A stretch of DNA of 54,531 bases, from positions 1-54,531 of the forward strand of contig CALWYD010000017.1 in the NCBI GenBank assembly GCA_944385675.1, given 5' to 3'. Made by a program: the position numbers and the translations under genes. Positions 8,617 through 16,505 of the stretch are shown in pieces. The notes under the pieces were generated by a model that was not told the DNA's origin, searched no databases, and saw only the letters and a list, made by a program, of their open reading frames with translations. The DNA is from an uncultured Oscillospiraceae bacterium (GTDB lineage: Bacteria > Bacillota > Clostridia > Oscillospirales > Oscillospiraceae). Every line of letters begins with the position of its first letter. The first letter of the stretch is position 1.

Positions 8617-8681
8617 AATTTGTGCCCATTTACCTTGGTAGCTACATACAGATATTTTTTGCGCCTGTATATATAAACAAA

Positions 8682-8708
8682 TTGACATGTAAATATTTAC
8701 ATGATACT
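8682..8708 (+). promoter_or_regulatory. Candidate promoter with a perfect 16-bp palindromic operator
   Basis: TTGACA at 8682-8687 is followed at once by the perfect palindrome ATGTAAATATTTACAT (8687-8702), which fills the spacer. An extended -10-like TGATACT (8702-8708) follows. The -10 is weak. The palindrome looks like a repressor site on the leader of the downstream antiporter gene. Confidence 0.5.
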
Positions 8709-8771
8709 CCATAAACTATAGTTTTCTTAAAAAATAAAAGAGCAATTTTAGAAAAGCGGGACCTACTGTTT

Positions 8772-9036
8772 GCCCGGCCCAAAGAGGAGAAACTTTGGCC
8801 GGCTTTTCAATAACTGTATGCCGCTTGGGACGCCTTTAAGGCGGCAAACCACAGCTGAGCAGAAAACCGAAACCCTGTGGAGCCAGGCCGCCGGCAAGAC
8901 GAAACCATAGAAACAAGCAAGTGAGAGAGGGGAACTTATGGAGAATGTGAGAGACGTGACACCGGAAAAGAGGCGAATGGTTCAGGGTACATAAACAAAG
9001 TGGGAGAGCCGGGGGATGTTGAGGGACGACTCCGGC
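8772..9036 (+). promoter_or_regulatory. Structured 5' leader of the Na+/H+ antiporter gene, with terminator-like hairpin
   Basis: GCCCGGCCCAAAG (8772-8784) pairs with CTTTGGCCGGC (8793-8803) and is followed by TTTT. Downstream lies a nested structure: outer GGCGGC (8840-8845) with GCCGCC (8887-8892), inner CCACAG (8849-8854) with CTGTGG (8875-8880). A further GCCGG/CCGGC stem sits at 9008-9036. With the promoter at 8682 this gives a leader of about 380 nt. It matches no riboswitch class I can recall. The Na+/H+ antiporter behind it makes sodium or pH sensing a reasonable guess. Confidence 0.45.
8938..8994 (+). CDS. Possible 18-residue leader peptide
   Basis: ATG 8938 follows GAGAGAGGGG at good spacing and encodes 18 charged residues before TAA. 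It lies in the antiporter leader about 100 nt upstream of that gene. Translation is supported only by the ribosome binding site, and it could be chance. Confidence 0.25.
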   Translation: MENVRDVTPEKRRMVQGT

Positions 9037-9098
9037 CATAGCTCAAACGTGTGTGAATGCGTAAGGTATTATAAAGCGCAGAAAGGAAGAGGAATACT

Positions 9099-10415
9099 AT
9101 GTTGACAATTTTGACAAATCCTGTCATTCTTTCCGTCATTGTAATGGTGGCGCTGTGTTTGCTGAAAGTAAATGTGTTTTTAGCCATTATTCTCTCATCC
9201 CTGCTCTGTTCTGTACTGGGGGGAGCCACTCTGGTAGAGGGGATCACCATCTTCTATGAGAATATGGGCAATGACAACCGGATGGTGCTGTTTCTGCTGC
9301 TGCTGGGCGTTTTGGCTGCAGCCATGCAGTATAACGGTGTGGGCGACGTCCTGGCTCCCAGGGTGGCCAAAATTATTGGCAACCAGATCTGGCTGTTTCC
9401 CCTGGTTTTGACCCTGTTGGCAATCATTGCGGAGACTTTCGTGCTGGTGGGCGTATCCTTCCTGCTGGTGGTAATTCCGCCCCTGCTCAAGCTGTTGACC
9501 GACTACAAGGTAGACCGGAAGCTGCTGGTCATCACCACCTGCTGTGGCCTGCAGATCGGATACTGCTGCTTCCCTGTGGGCTATGGCCTAGCCTTTATGG
9601 GAATTGTGCAAAATGCCCTGGCCGAGAACGGCCTGGAGGTGTCTATCGACCAGATCTGGAAGGCCAACCTGGTGATTGCCGTGGCCATGGTGGTAGCCAT
9701 TGTCCTGGCCATGCTCAAATACCGCAAACCCAGAGAATATGTGATTGAAGGAAATGAGGAAGTCCTGTCTGCGGCCGCTGCCCAGACCATTCCTCCTGTG
9801 GAGTTTAAGCACATTGCCTGCTTGATCTCCGGCCTGGCGGTGATTGTGATTCAGGTGGTCACTGGTTCCATGCCCCTTGCCGCCATTGCCATGATTGGTA
9901 TGCTGGTTATTACCGGCGCTATCAAGCTGAAGGATTTTGAGACGGTATTTATGAAGGGCATCATGTCAAGTGCCTACGTCTGTCTGGTTCTGATGGCTGC
10001 TGTGGCCTTTGCCGCCACCACCAAGGAGTACGGTGAGTTGGACGCCCTGGTGGCTGCCAGTGCAGATGTGATTGGCGGAAGCAAGGTGTTCGGCGCATTC
10101 CTTATGCTGATTTTGGGACTGTTTATCACCATGGGCATCGGTTCCTCCTTCAGCACTGTACCTATTGTGGCCACTGTACTGGTTCCTTTGGGCCTGCACC
10201 TGAATATGAGCCCCGCCGCCATTATCATGCTGGTGGCCGCTGCCGGTGCCCTGGGCGACTCCGGCGCTCCCTCCTCCAATCAGACCTTAATTCCCACCAA
10301 TGCCTTCAACATTGACGGGCAGCACGACCACATCAGAGATTCCTGCATTCCTTCCTTCCTGTTCATCAACATTCCTCTGGTGGTAGTCTGCACCATCGCC
10401 GCCTGTATTATCTGA
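9099..10415 (+). CDS. Na+/H+ antiporter family membrane protein (YuiF-like)
   Basis: A 438-residue integral membrane protein with about 11 helices and no signal peptide. It resembles the YuiF-type branch of the ion transporter superfamily, related to NhaC and citrate carriers, which exchanges sodium or organic anions with protons. The repeated family features appear as LLLLGVLAAAMQYNGVG in the first half and GIGSSFSTVPIVATVLVPLG then GALGDSGAPSSNQTLIPT in the second half. The ribosome binding site is GGAAGAGG before ATG 9099. The substrate cannot be fixed from sequence. The gene has its own structured leader. Confidence 0.8.
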   Translation: MLTILTNPVILSVIVMVALCLLKVNVFLAIILSSLLCSVLGGATLVEGITIFYENMGNDNRMVLFLLLLGVLAAAMQYNGVGDVLAPRVAKIIGNQIWLFPLVLTLLAIIAETFVLVGVSFLLVVIPPLLKLLTDYKVDRKLLVITTCCGLQIGYCCFPVGYGLAFMGIVQNALAENGLEVSIDQIWKANLVIAVAMVVAIVLAMLKYRKPREYVIEGNEEVLSAAAAQTIPPVEFKHIACLISGLAVIVIQVVTGSMPLAAIAMIGMLVITGAIKLKDFETVFMKGIMSSAYVCLVLMAAVAFAATTKEYGELDALVAASADVIGGSKVFGAFLMLILGLFITMGIGSSFSTVPIVATVLVPLGLHLNMSPAAIIMLVAAAGALGDSGAPSSNQTLIPTNAFNIDGQHDHIRDSCIPSFLFINIPLVVVCTIAACII

Positions 10416-10496
10416 CAGGTTGGGAAAGGGAGGAGAACAGAAGAACCCGCCCTGGTGAAGCCGGACCAGAGGACGATGGGAGGATGAACTGTAGCT

Positions 10497-11180
10497 ATGA
10501 TATACGATGAGATTGCTCTGTGGGGCCTGACGGATCAGGATACCGTTGAGGAAATTTGGGAAAAGAGTTTTCACTATTTGAAGATGCAGGGGGGCCGGGT
10601 GAGCATTGCGACCATAAAGAATGGGCGCCCGGAAAGCCGGATTATCTCTCTTCAGCGCATGTCAGACCACAGCGTCTACTTTATGACTTCCCGGGGGAAG
10701 CCATTCTACCGGCAGCTGACCCAGCACCCCTATATTGCAGCCTCCTCTCTCCTGGATGACACCCACCACTGTATCAGGATAAGTGCCCAGGTGGAGGAGT
10801 GTACCGACCCGGCTGTCTATCAGGAGTATGCCCAGAAGAATCCGGGAACCATGACCATGTACCGGAATAACACAGATATCATTGTCCTTTTTAAACTCCT
10901 GAAAGGGAACGGCGAAATTTTGCATCTTTACCGGGATGACATGGTCCGCAGACTTCGCTTCGCCTTTGGCGGAACTGAGCCGGAACCGCTGACCTACTCC
11001 ATCACAGATGCGTGTACGGGCTGCGGACTGTGCTATGAAAACTGTGCGGAGCACTCCATTTACCGCAGCCAGGACGGGAAATATCATATTAGAAGCATGG
11101 ACTGTGATGACTGCGGAATCTGCTACACCAAGTGCCCGCTGGCGGGCACAGCTTTGGTAAGCAGGCTGACAGATCAATAA
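10497..11180 (+). CDS. Pyridoxamine 5'-phosphate oxidase-like flavoprotein fused to a two-cluster ferredoxin
   Basis: A 227-residue protein. Residues about 15-155 look like the FMN-binding split-barrel fold of the pyridoxamine-phosphate oxidase family (GGRVSIATIKNGRPESRII, then YFMTSRGKPFYRQL). Residues about 165-215 hold two [4Fe-4S] motifs of the form CxxCxxCxxxC (CTGCGLCYENC and CDDCGICYTKC). The fusion suggests a flavin redox enzyme fed by its own ferredoxin domain rather than vitamin B6 synthesis. GGGAGG lies 13 nt before ATG 10497, a long spacing, but an in-frame TGA four codons upstream excludes earlier starts. There is no terminator between it and the antiporter, so they may be cotranscribed. 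Confidence 0.8.
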   Translation: MIYDEIALWGLTDQDTVEEIWEKSFHYLKMQGGRVSIATIKNGRPESRIISLQRMSDHSVYFMTSRGKPFYRQLTQHPYIAASSLLDDTHHCIRISAQVEECTDPAVYQEYAQKNPGTMTMYRNNTDIIVLFKLLKGNGEILHLYRDDMVRRLRFAFGGTEPEPLTYSITDACTGCGLCYENCAEHSIYRSQDGKYHIRSMDCDDCGICYTKCPLAGTALVSRLTDQ

Positions 11181-11201
11181 AGGGCTTTTCTCTGCCAGAG
11201 C

Positions 11202-11247
11202 AAACCGGAGGACCCCGGCCGTTGGATGGGGTCCTCCGGTTTTTTTC
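11202..11247 (+). terminator. Strong intrinsic terminator
   Basis: AAACCGGAGGACCCC pairs with GGGGTCCTCCGGTTT across an 11-nt loop, followed by a T tract. Confidence 0.93.
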
Positions 11248-11537
11248 GCAGGAGAGGGAAGAGAGGACTTTTTATAATTTTGGAGTGGCCAAACAAGACA
11301 GAACCCGTTATACTATGGGCAAGACAATTACGCAGCTTATGCCGGCGACAAGGGGCAGGCAGTCCGCTGCCGTTGCCAACATACATGCCGATTGCAGGTA
11401 AGCCCCTTCGAGCCATATCCAGTCTGGTCTGCCCGGCTGCAGGGAAAGGGGACGGAGGTCGAACAGGGAGCAAAGCTGGTATTTCTGACCTGAGGTACAG
11501 ATTTTGCCCACAGACTGAAGATGAGGTGAGTGCACAC
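11248..11537. other. 290-bp leader region before the siroheme genes
   Basis: A TATACT (-10-like) near 11311 has no good -35. I looked for cobalamin-riboswitch and other riboswitch cores and found none. No gene is visible. Confidence 0.4.
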
Positions 11538-12161
11538 ATGGGATATTTTCCTTTTTTTGTAGACCTGGAGGGCCGGCCCGGCCTGATTGTAGGGGGCGGG
11601 ACGGTGGCCCTGCGCAAAGCGGAGAAGCTGCTGCCCTACGGACCCAGGCTGACAGTGGTGGCTCCAGGATTGTCCCCGTGTCTGAAGGAGTTAGTCGGCC
11701 TGCACTTGGAGCAGAGACCTTTCCGGGCTGAAGATGTGGAGGGGATGGCCTTTGTGGTGGCGGCCTCTGATGACCTGGCCCTCAACCGGGAGGTGGCCGG
11801 GCTGTGCCGGGAACGGGGGATTCCCGTCAATGTGGTGGATGACAGGGAGGCCTGCACCTTCCTCTTTCCTGCCCTGGTGAAGCGGGGGGCGCTGTCGGTG
11901 GGAATATCCACAGGGGGAAGCAGTCCCACTGCCGCCATCTGGCTGAAGGAACAGGTTGCCGCCCTGCTGCCTGAGGAGATAGAGGGGCTGCTGAGTTGGC
12001 TGGAGGGACAGCGTACCCTGATAAAGGCGCGGTATCCGGAGGAACAGGTTCGGGCCCGAGTCTTTTCTTCCCTCTTTTCCGCCTGTATGGCCGCAGGACG
12101 GCCTTTGACTGAGGGGGAGCGTGAGAACATTCTGGAGGGGAGGGAGCCTGCATGCCAATAG
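11538..12161 (+). CDS. Precorrin-2 dehydrogenase / sirohydrochlorin ferrochelatase-type protein
   Basis: A 207-residue protein with an N-terminal NAD-binding motif (LIVGGGTVALRKAEKLL, about 17-33) and the catalytic-region aspartates in NVVDDREACTF. This is the CysG N-terminal / Met8p family. It oxidises precorrin-2 to sirohydrochlorin with NAD+ and may insert iron to give siroheme. Start ATG 11538 follows GAGGTGA. It overlaps the cobA-hemD fusion by 10 bp, and the two act in sequence: CobA makes precorrin-2, which this enzyme uses. Whether it also chelates metal cannot be judged here. Confidence 0.9.
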   Translation: MGYFPFFVDLEGRPGLIVGGGTVALRKAEKLLPYGPRLTVVAPGLSPCLKELVGLHLEQRPFRAEDVEGMAFVVAASDDLALNREVAGLCRERGIPVNVVDDREACTFLFPALVKRGALSVGISTGGSSPTAAIWLKEQVAALLPEEIEGLLSWLEGQRTLIKARYPEEQVRARVFSSLFSACMAAGRPLTEGERENILEGREPACQ

Positions 12162-13621
12162 GGGAGGTCTATCTGGTAGGGGCGGGCTGTGGGGCCGCAG
12201 ACCTCATCACAGTGCGGGGGCTGCGGCTGCTGAAAAGCTGCGGCGCGGTGGTCTACGACCAGCTGATTGACCCGGCCTTGCTGGAGTATGTGCCTCCCAC
12301 CGCCCGGCGCATCTGTGTGGGGAAACGGGGGGGACGGCCCTCCCCCAGCCAGGAGGAGATCAACAGCCTGCTCATCGCCCTGGCCCAGGATGGGCTGCGG
12401 GTGGCGCGGTTAAAGGGAGGCGATCCCTTCGTCTTTGGACGAGGGGGAGAGGAGATGCTGGCCTTGCGGGAAGCGGGCATTCCCTGCCGGGAAGTGCCGG
12501 GGATCTCTTCGGCCATTGCAATTCCCGCTGCGGCGGGTATTCCAGTGACCCACCGGGGACTGAGCCGCTCCTTTCATGTGATTACCGGCCATACCGCCGG
12601 GGACGACCTGCCAGGCCAGCTGGAGAGGCTGGCCGGGGTGGAGGGCACGTTGATTTTTCTCATGGGTCTGGGCCATCTGGAGGAAATTGCCCGGGTTCTC
12701 ATGGCAGGAGGGCGGAGCCCAGACACCCCTGCCGCTGTGTTGTCCGGGGGAAATTCCCCCCACCCCGCCTGTGTCCGGGGCACTTTAGGAGACATTGCCC
12801 CCAGAGCCCGGGACGTGCTGCCCCCCGCCGTCATCGTAGTGGGGGAGGTGGCCGGGCTGGAGCTGACCTCCACCATTTCCCTGCCCCTGGAGGGGGTACG
12901 GGTAGGAGTTACCGGCACTGACGGGGTGGCCCGGAAGATATGCTCTAGTCTGGAGGCCCTGGGGGCTTGTACGTTTCAGATAGAGCGGCCCAGGGTGAAG
13001 GCCTTAGACTGGCCCCTGGGGGTACTGGAAAAAGGAGGCCCCGGGGGGTGGCTGGTGTTCACCAGCGCCAACGGAGTGGACATGTTTTTCCAAAGACTGT
13101 ACCGGGAGCGGCGGGATGTGCGGAGTTTGTCAGGCTTTCGCTTTGCGGTCATCGGCCGGGCCACAGGTGCCGCCCTGGAGGAGCGGGGGATATTTCCCCA
13201 CCTGTGCCCGGAGGAGCAGACCAGCCGCGGACTGGCGCTGACGCTGGGAGCGGCGGCCCGACCGGGAGAGGAAATAATACTTTTGCGCTCTGACCAGGGC
13301 ACGCCCCTGCTGCCCGCCCTGTTGAGGGAACGGGGGCTGGAGGTTACCGACGTGGCCACCTACCGGGTGGCGGAGGAAGAGCCGGGAATCTCCACTCTGC
13401 CCGACCTGGATTATCTTACCTTTGAGAGCGCGGGGGGCGTGGCGCGGTTTTTGGCCCGATGGGGAAGGATTCCCCCGGGGTGTACCTGTGTGTGTATTGG
13501 TGACGTGACCGCTGGTGCGCTGGATGGAAGAACTGACCGGACGCCTGTGGTGGCTCGGCATATCTCCGGGGAGGGAGTGGCAGAGGCTGTGCTGGCAGAC
13601 TGGCGGAAAGAACAAGCATAG
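12152..13621 (+). CDS. Fused uroporphyrinogen-III C-methyltransferase / uroporphyrinogen-III synthase (CobA-HemD)
   Basis: A 489-residue bifunctional enzyme. Residues 1 to about 240 form the SAM-dependent CobA/SUMT domain (VYLVGAGCGAADLIT, VARLKGGDPFVFGRGGEE, PGISSAIAIPAAAGIPVTHR), which methylates uroporphyrinogen III to precorrin-2. Residues about 247-489 are HemD, which cyclises hydroxymethylbilane to uroporphyrinogen III (VTGTDGVARKIC, LVFTSANGVDMFF, FESAGGVARFL). The usual GAGPGD of CobA reads GAGCGA here, a small deviation. The fusion channels the common tetrapyrrole into siroheme or corrinoid rather than heme. hemA, hemB and hemC are not in the window. Confidence 0.94.
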   Translation: MPIGEVYLVGAGCGAADLITVRGLRLLKSCGAVVYDQLIDPALLEYVPPTARRICVGKRGGRPSPSQEEINSLLIALAQDGLRVARLKGGDPFVFGRGGEEMLALREAGIPCREVPGISSAIAIPAAAGIPVTHRGLSRSFHVITGHTAGDDLPGQLERLAGVEGTLIFLMGLGHLEEIARVLMAGGRSPDTPAAVLSGGNSPHPACVRGTLGDIAPRARDVLPPAVIVVGEVAGLELTSTISLPLEGVRVGVTGTDGVARKICSSLEALGACTFQIERPRVKALDWPLGVLEKGGPGGWLVFTSANGVDMFFQRLYRERRDVRSLSGFRFAVIGRATGAALEERGIFPHLCPEEQTSRGLALTLGAAARPGEEIILLRSDQGTPLLPALLRERGLEVTDVATYRVAEEEPGISTLPDLDYLTFESAGGVARFLARWGRIPPGCTCVCIGDVTAGALDGRTDRTPVVARHISGEGVAEAVLADWRKEQA

Positions 13622-13625
13622 AGAA

Positions 13626-13660
13626 GGCCGGGGACTAATTCGGCAGTCCCCGGCCCTTTG
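13626..13660. terminator. Convergent terminator
   Basis: GGCCGGGGACT / AGTCCCCGGCC stem with an eight-base loop between converging genes. It is followed by CTTTG on the plus strand and by CTTCTC on the minus strand, so it may serve both. Confidence 0.75.
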
Positions 13661-13670
13661 TATTGGATGG

Positions 13671-14426
13671 TTATTGATAGTAGTAGCGCCAGCCTGCCTG
13701 GGTCTCCACCCGGCGCAGGGTGACAGAGAAGGTGCGATTCAGCACCCCGTGGGAATACAGCTCCTCCGGAGAGCCCACAGCCTGCAGCCGTCCCCCATCC
13801 AGCACGGCCAGCCGGTGGGCCCACCGCATGGCTAGGCACAGGTCGTGGAGTACGGCTACCACCGCTTTCCCCTGTTGAGCCAGCGTCTGGGCTGCGGCCA
13901 TCACCTCCAGCTGGTGGCTCACGTCCAGGTAGGTGGTGGGTTCATCCAGCAATACCGTCTGGGTGTCCTGAGCCAAGGCCATGGCCAGATATACCTTCTG
14001 CCGCTGTCCTCCGGACAGTTGGGGCATGGGCCGTCCGGCCAGCTCCAGGGCATCGGCCAGCTTCATGGCCTGCTGGGCGGCCTGATAGTCCTCCGGGCGG
14101 TAGCGCCGGGGGTAAGACAGGTAAGGAAACCGACCATGGAGCACCATCCGGCCGGCGGTGATGTTGGGCACCGGCCGGGACTGGGCCAGATAAGCCGCCC
14201 GCCGGGCCAGCTGCCGGGGGGTAAGGGTTTCTAGTGCCTCCCCGTCCACCAGAATTTCCCCGCCCTGCCTGGGGAGCAGTCCCAGGGCGGTGCGCAGCAG
14301 GGTGCTTTTGCCGCTGCCGTTGGGCCCCACCAAGGCCAGAACCTGGCCGGGGAGGAAGGAGAGGGTGACCCCCTCCAGCACAGTGCGGCCGGGATAGCCC
14401 GCCCGCAGCTCCTTCAGCTCAATCAT
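13671..14426 (-). CDS. ABC transporter ATP-binding protein (siderophore/heme/cobalamin type)
   Basis: A 251-residue ATPase of the FecE/BtuD type that powers the adjacent permease. It has Walker A GPNGSGKST, signature LSGGQRQKVYLAMAL and Walker B TVLLDEPTTYLD. I chose ATG 14426 because it overlaps the permease stop codon as ATGA, the usual coupling. Ligand specificity is not determined by this subunit. Confidence 0.93.
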   Translation of the reverse strand: MIELKELRAGYPGRTVLEGVTLSFLPGQVLALVGPNGSGKSTLLRTALGLLPRQGGEILVDGEALETLTPRQLARRAAYLAQSRPVPNITAGRMVLHGRFPYLSYPRRYRPEDYQAAQQAMKLADALELAGRPMPQLSGGQRQKVYLAMALAQDTQTVLLDEPTTYLDVSHQLEVMAAAQTLAQQGKAVVAVLHDLCLAMRWAHRLAVLDGGRLQAVGSPEELYSHGVLNRTFSVTLRRVETQAGWRYYYQ

Positions 14427-15442
14427 ACCAGCCGCCCTCCCCTCTGCCGCAGCAGCAACCACAGGAAGAAGGGCCCGCCGCCCAGGGAGAGCACGATGCC
14501 TACAGACAGCTCATAGGGGGAGAAGAGAATGCGGGCCAGAGTGTCGCAGAAGGTGAGCAGGGCGGCGCCCCCCAGGGCACAGCCAGCCAGCAGAGGGCGG
14601 CCCTCCTCCCCCAGAAGTCGGCGCATCATGTGGGGGACAATGAGGCCAACAAAGCCCAGAAGACCGGCAAAGCTCACGGCGGCCCCCGCCAGGGCCGCTG
14701 CCAGGGCCAGCAGCAGCAGCCGGTACCGGGTGGCTGGCAGGCCTAAGCTGCGGGCGGTATCCTCCCCCAGGGCCAGCACATCCAGCTCGGGAGCTAGGGT
14801 GAGAGCGGCCAGCAGCGCGGCCAGGATAAGCCAGGCAGCGGGGGCCAGGCGGGCCATGGTCAGGTTGGACAGTCCACCAATGCGGAAGTCGGAGTAGCCG
14901 TTCAGAGAGTCCGGGAAAAAGGTAACAACGGCGTCAATCCCCGCACTGAACACGCTGGACACCGCCACTCCCGCCAACACCAGGGTCAGCCGGGAGGCCC
15001 CGGTGCTTCTGGCAATGGCCAGCACCAGCAGCACGCCGGCCAGGGCGCCTCCAAAAGCTGCCACAGGCACCCAGGCCACTGCGGCGGGGGCCAGGGCGCA
15101 GCACAGGGCCACTGACAGCCCGGCCCCTGCGTTGACCCCGATAATGTTGGGGGCGGCTAGAGGGTTTGCCAGCACGCTCTGAATGATGGCCCCGGAGACC
15201 GCCAGTGCCATTCCTGCCAGCAGGCAGCCGCAGGTGCGGGGCAGGCGAAAGTGGAGGACGATAGGAAGAGAGGCCTCGTCTCCCCGGCCGGCCAGGGCGG
15301 AGAGGACTTCCCCCGGGGAGAGGGACACGGGTCCCAAGGATAGGCTCAATATTCCGGCCAGCACCACGCAGGCCAGCAGCAGGAGCAGGGTACGGCCGTT
15401 AGTTCGGAGCGTGGGCGAGGAGCAGGTCTGCAAGCTGTTCAT
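14423..15442 (-). CDS. FecCD/BtuC-family ABC transporter permease
   Basis: A 339-residue membrane protein with about ten helices. It carries the FecCD hallmarks: LRLPR-like FRLPRTCGCLLAGMALAVSGA, then NPLAAPNIIGVNAGAG, and a C-terminal GFVGLIVPHMMRRLLG, which is the coupling region to the ATPase. It begins 44 bp inside the end of the binding-protein gene and ends in an ATGA overlap with the ATPase. It imports an iron chelate, heme or corrinoid. Confidence 0.93.
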   Translation of the reverse strand: MNSLQTCSSPTLRTNGRTLLLLLACVVLAGILSLSLGPVSLSPGEVLSALAGRGDEASLPIVLHFRLPRTCGCLLAGMALAVSGAIIQSVLANPLAAPNIIGVNAGAGLSVALCCALAPAAVAWVPVAAFGGALAGVLLVLAIARSTGASRLTLVLAGVAVSSVFSAGIDAVVTFFPDSLNGYSDFRIGGLSNLTMARLAPAAWLILAALLAALTLAPELDVLALGEDTARSLGLPATRYRLLLLALAAALAGAAVSFAGLLGFVGLIVPHMMRRLLGEEGRPLLAGCALGGAALLTFCDTLARILFSPYELSVGIVLSLGGGPFFLWLLLRQRGGRLV

Positions 15443-16361
15443 AGGCGTCCCCCCATCGTGCGTTTGGTTTTAGATTGTAGAGCTGGTCGTCCAGTACGAA
15501 GAAGCGTCCCTCCTTTACCGCTGTCAGGCTCTGCCAGGCGGGATTGGAGAGCAGAGTCTCATCCAGGGTGCGCTGGGCGTCGGTGGGGTCAGACCCCTGG
15601 AGAATGGCAAAGATAAAGTCTGGATCGGACTGAAGGATAATCTCCAGGCTCAGCTGTTCCAGCAGGCTGTCCCGGCTGTCGGCGATGTTGATACACCCCA
15701 GATCTGCCAGCATCTCCCCCAGCACCGTGTCCCGGCTGTTTTTCACCTTGCAGCTGGAACCGGTAGCCCGGACATAGAGCACCGTGGGAGCCAGTCCCTG
15801 GCAGCGCTCCCTGGCCCTGTCCACCTGGTCCTGAAGGGCCTGGCCATACTGCTCATAGCACTGGGCCTGGCCGGTGAGCCGGGTGCAGATCTCCAGCATA
15901 TTCAAATATTCGGGGAAACTGGATACCTTGAAATAGGCTACTGTCAGCCCCATATCCTCAAAGCTGTCCAACAAGGCAACCTGGGAGGCGGTGTTGCTGC
16001 TGGCAATGACCAGGTCAGGTCGGGTCTGGAGGAGCAGTTCCACATTGGGCTCCTTCACGCCCCCCAGATTGACCACCTCTTCCCCCAGCCCCAAATCAAA
16101 ACTGGTCCAGGTATCGTCGGCCGTGGCCACCAGCAGATCCTTTCCTCCGGCCAGACACCACAGATCCGCAAAGCTGCCGATGAGGCAGGCCACCCGCTCC
16201 GGCTGCTCCACCGACACGGTGCGGCCCAAATCATCGGTGAAAGAGATCTCCTCCTCGTCTGAGGAGGGGGAAGGGGACTGGGAAGTTCCGCTGCTTGAAA
16301 CCGGGGCGCAGCCCGACAGCAGAGCCAGCAGCAAAATAATGGGGATGAGACGTGGTCTCAT
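15399..16361 (-). CDS. Class III substrate-binding lipoprotein of the ABC importer
   Basis: A 320-residue lipoprotein with signal peptide and lipobox (LLSGC, Cys18), a Ser-rich linker, then the periplasmic-binding fold of FecB/BtuF proteins (FTDDLGRTVSVEQPERVACL, EPNVELLLQTRPDLVIAS, GEMLADLGCINIAD). It is the first gene of the three-gene operon, with GGAGGTGA before ATG 16361. The nearby CobA-HemD and precorrin-2 genes make a corrinoid or heme ligand possible, but they are on the opposite strand and the leader has no cobalamin riboswitch. A ferric siderophore is equally likely. Confidence 0.9.
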   Translation of the reverse strand: MRPRLIPIILLLALLSGCAPVSSSGTSQSPSPSSDEEEISFTDDLGRTVSVEQPERVACLIGSFADLWCLAGGKDLLVATADDTWTSFDLGLGEEVVNLGGVKEPNVELLLQTRPDLVIASSNTASQVALLDSFEDMGLTVAYFKVSSFPEYLNMLEICTRLTGQAQCYEQYGQALQDQVDRARERCQGLAPTVLYVRATGSSCKVKNSRDTVLGEMLADLGCINIADSRDSLLEQLSLEIILQSDPDFIFAILQGSDPTDAQRTLDETLLSNPAWQSLTAVKEGRFFVLDDQLYNLKPNARWGDAYEQLADLLLAHAPN

Positions 16362-16389
16362 AGGTCACCTCCAAGGGATAGACTTTTTA

Positions 16390-16418
16390 ATTATACCACA
16401 GACATGGGAGCTTTTCCA
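16390..16418 (-). promoter_or_regulatory. Promoter of the ABC importer operon
   Basis: On the minus strand: TGGAAA (16418-16413), 17 bp, TATAAT (16395-16390). The leader is only about 20 nt, which leaves no room for a riboswitch. Confidence 0.7.
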
Positions 16419-16451
16419 CTGACTGAGGGGTGAATAAACGGACATAGAGGA

Positions 16452-16485
16452 ATAAAAAACAGAGACAGGCGGCAGGCCTGTCTCT
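16452..16485 (-). terminator. Terminator of the yloU-fakA operon
   Basis: AGAGACAGGCC / GGCCTGTCTCT-type stem (16461-16485) followed on the minus strand by GTTTTTTATT. Confidence 0.9.
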
Positions 16486-16505
16486 GCTGGCTTTGGACAG
16501 CGGAT

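Noticed and set aside
11248-11537. Cobalamin riboswitch before the siroheme genes
   Set aside because: The conserved B12-box and core segments are absent.
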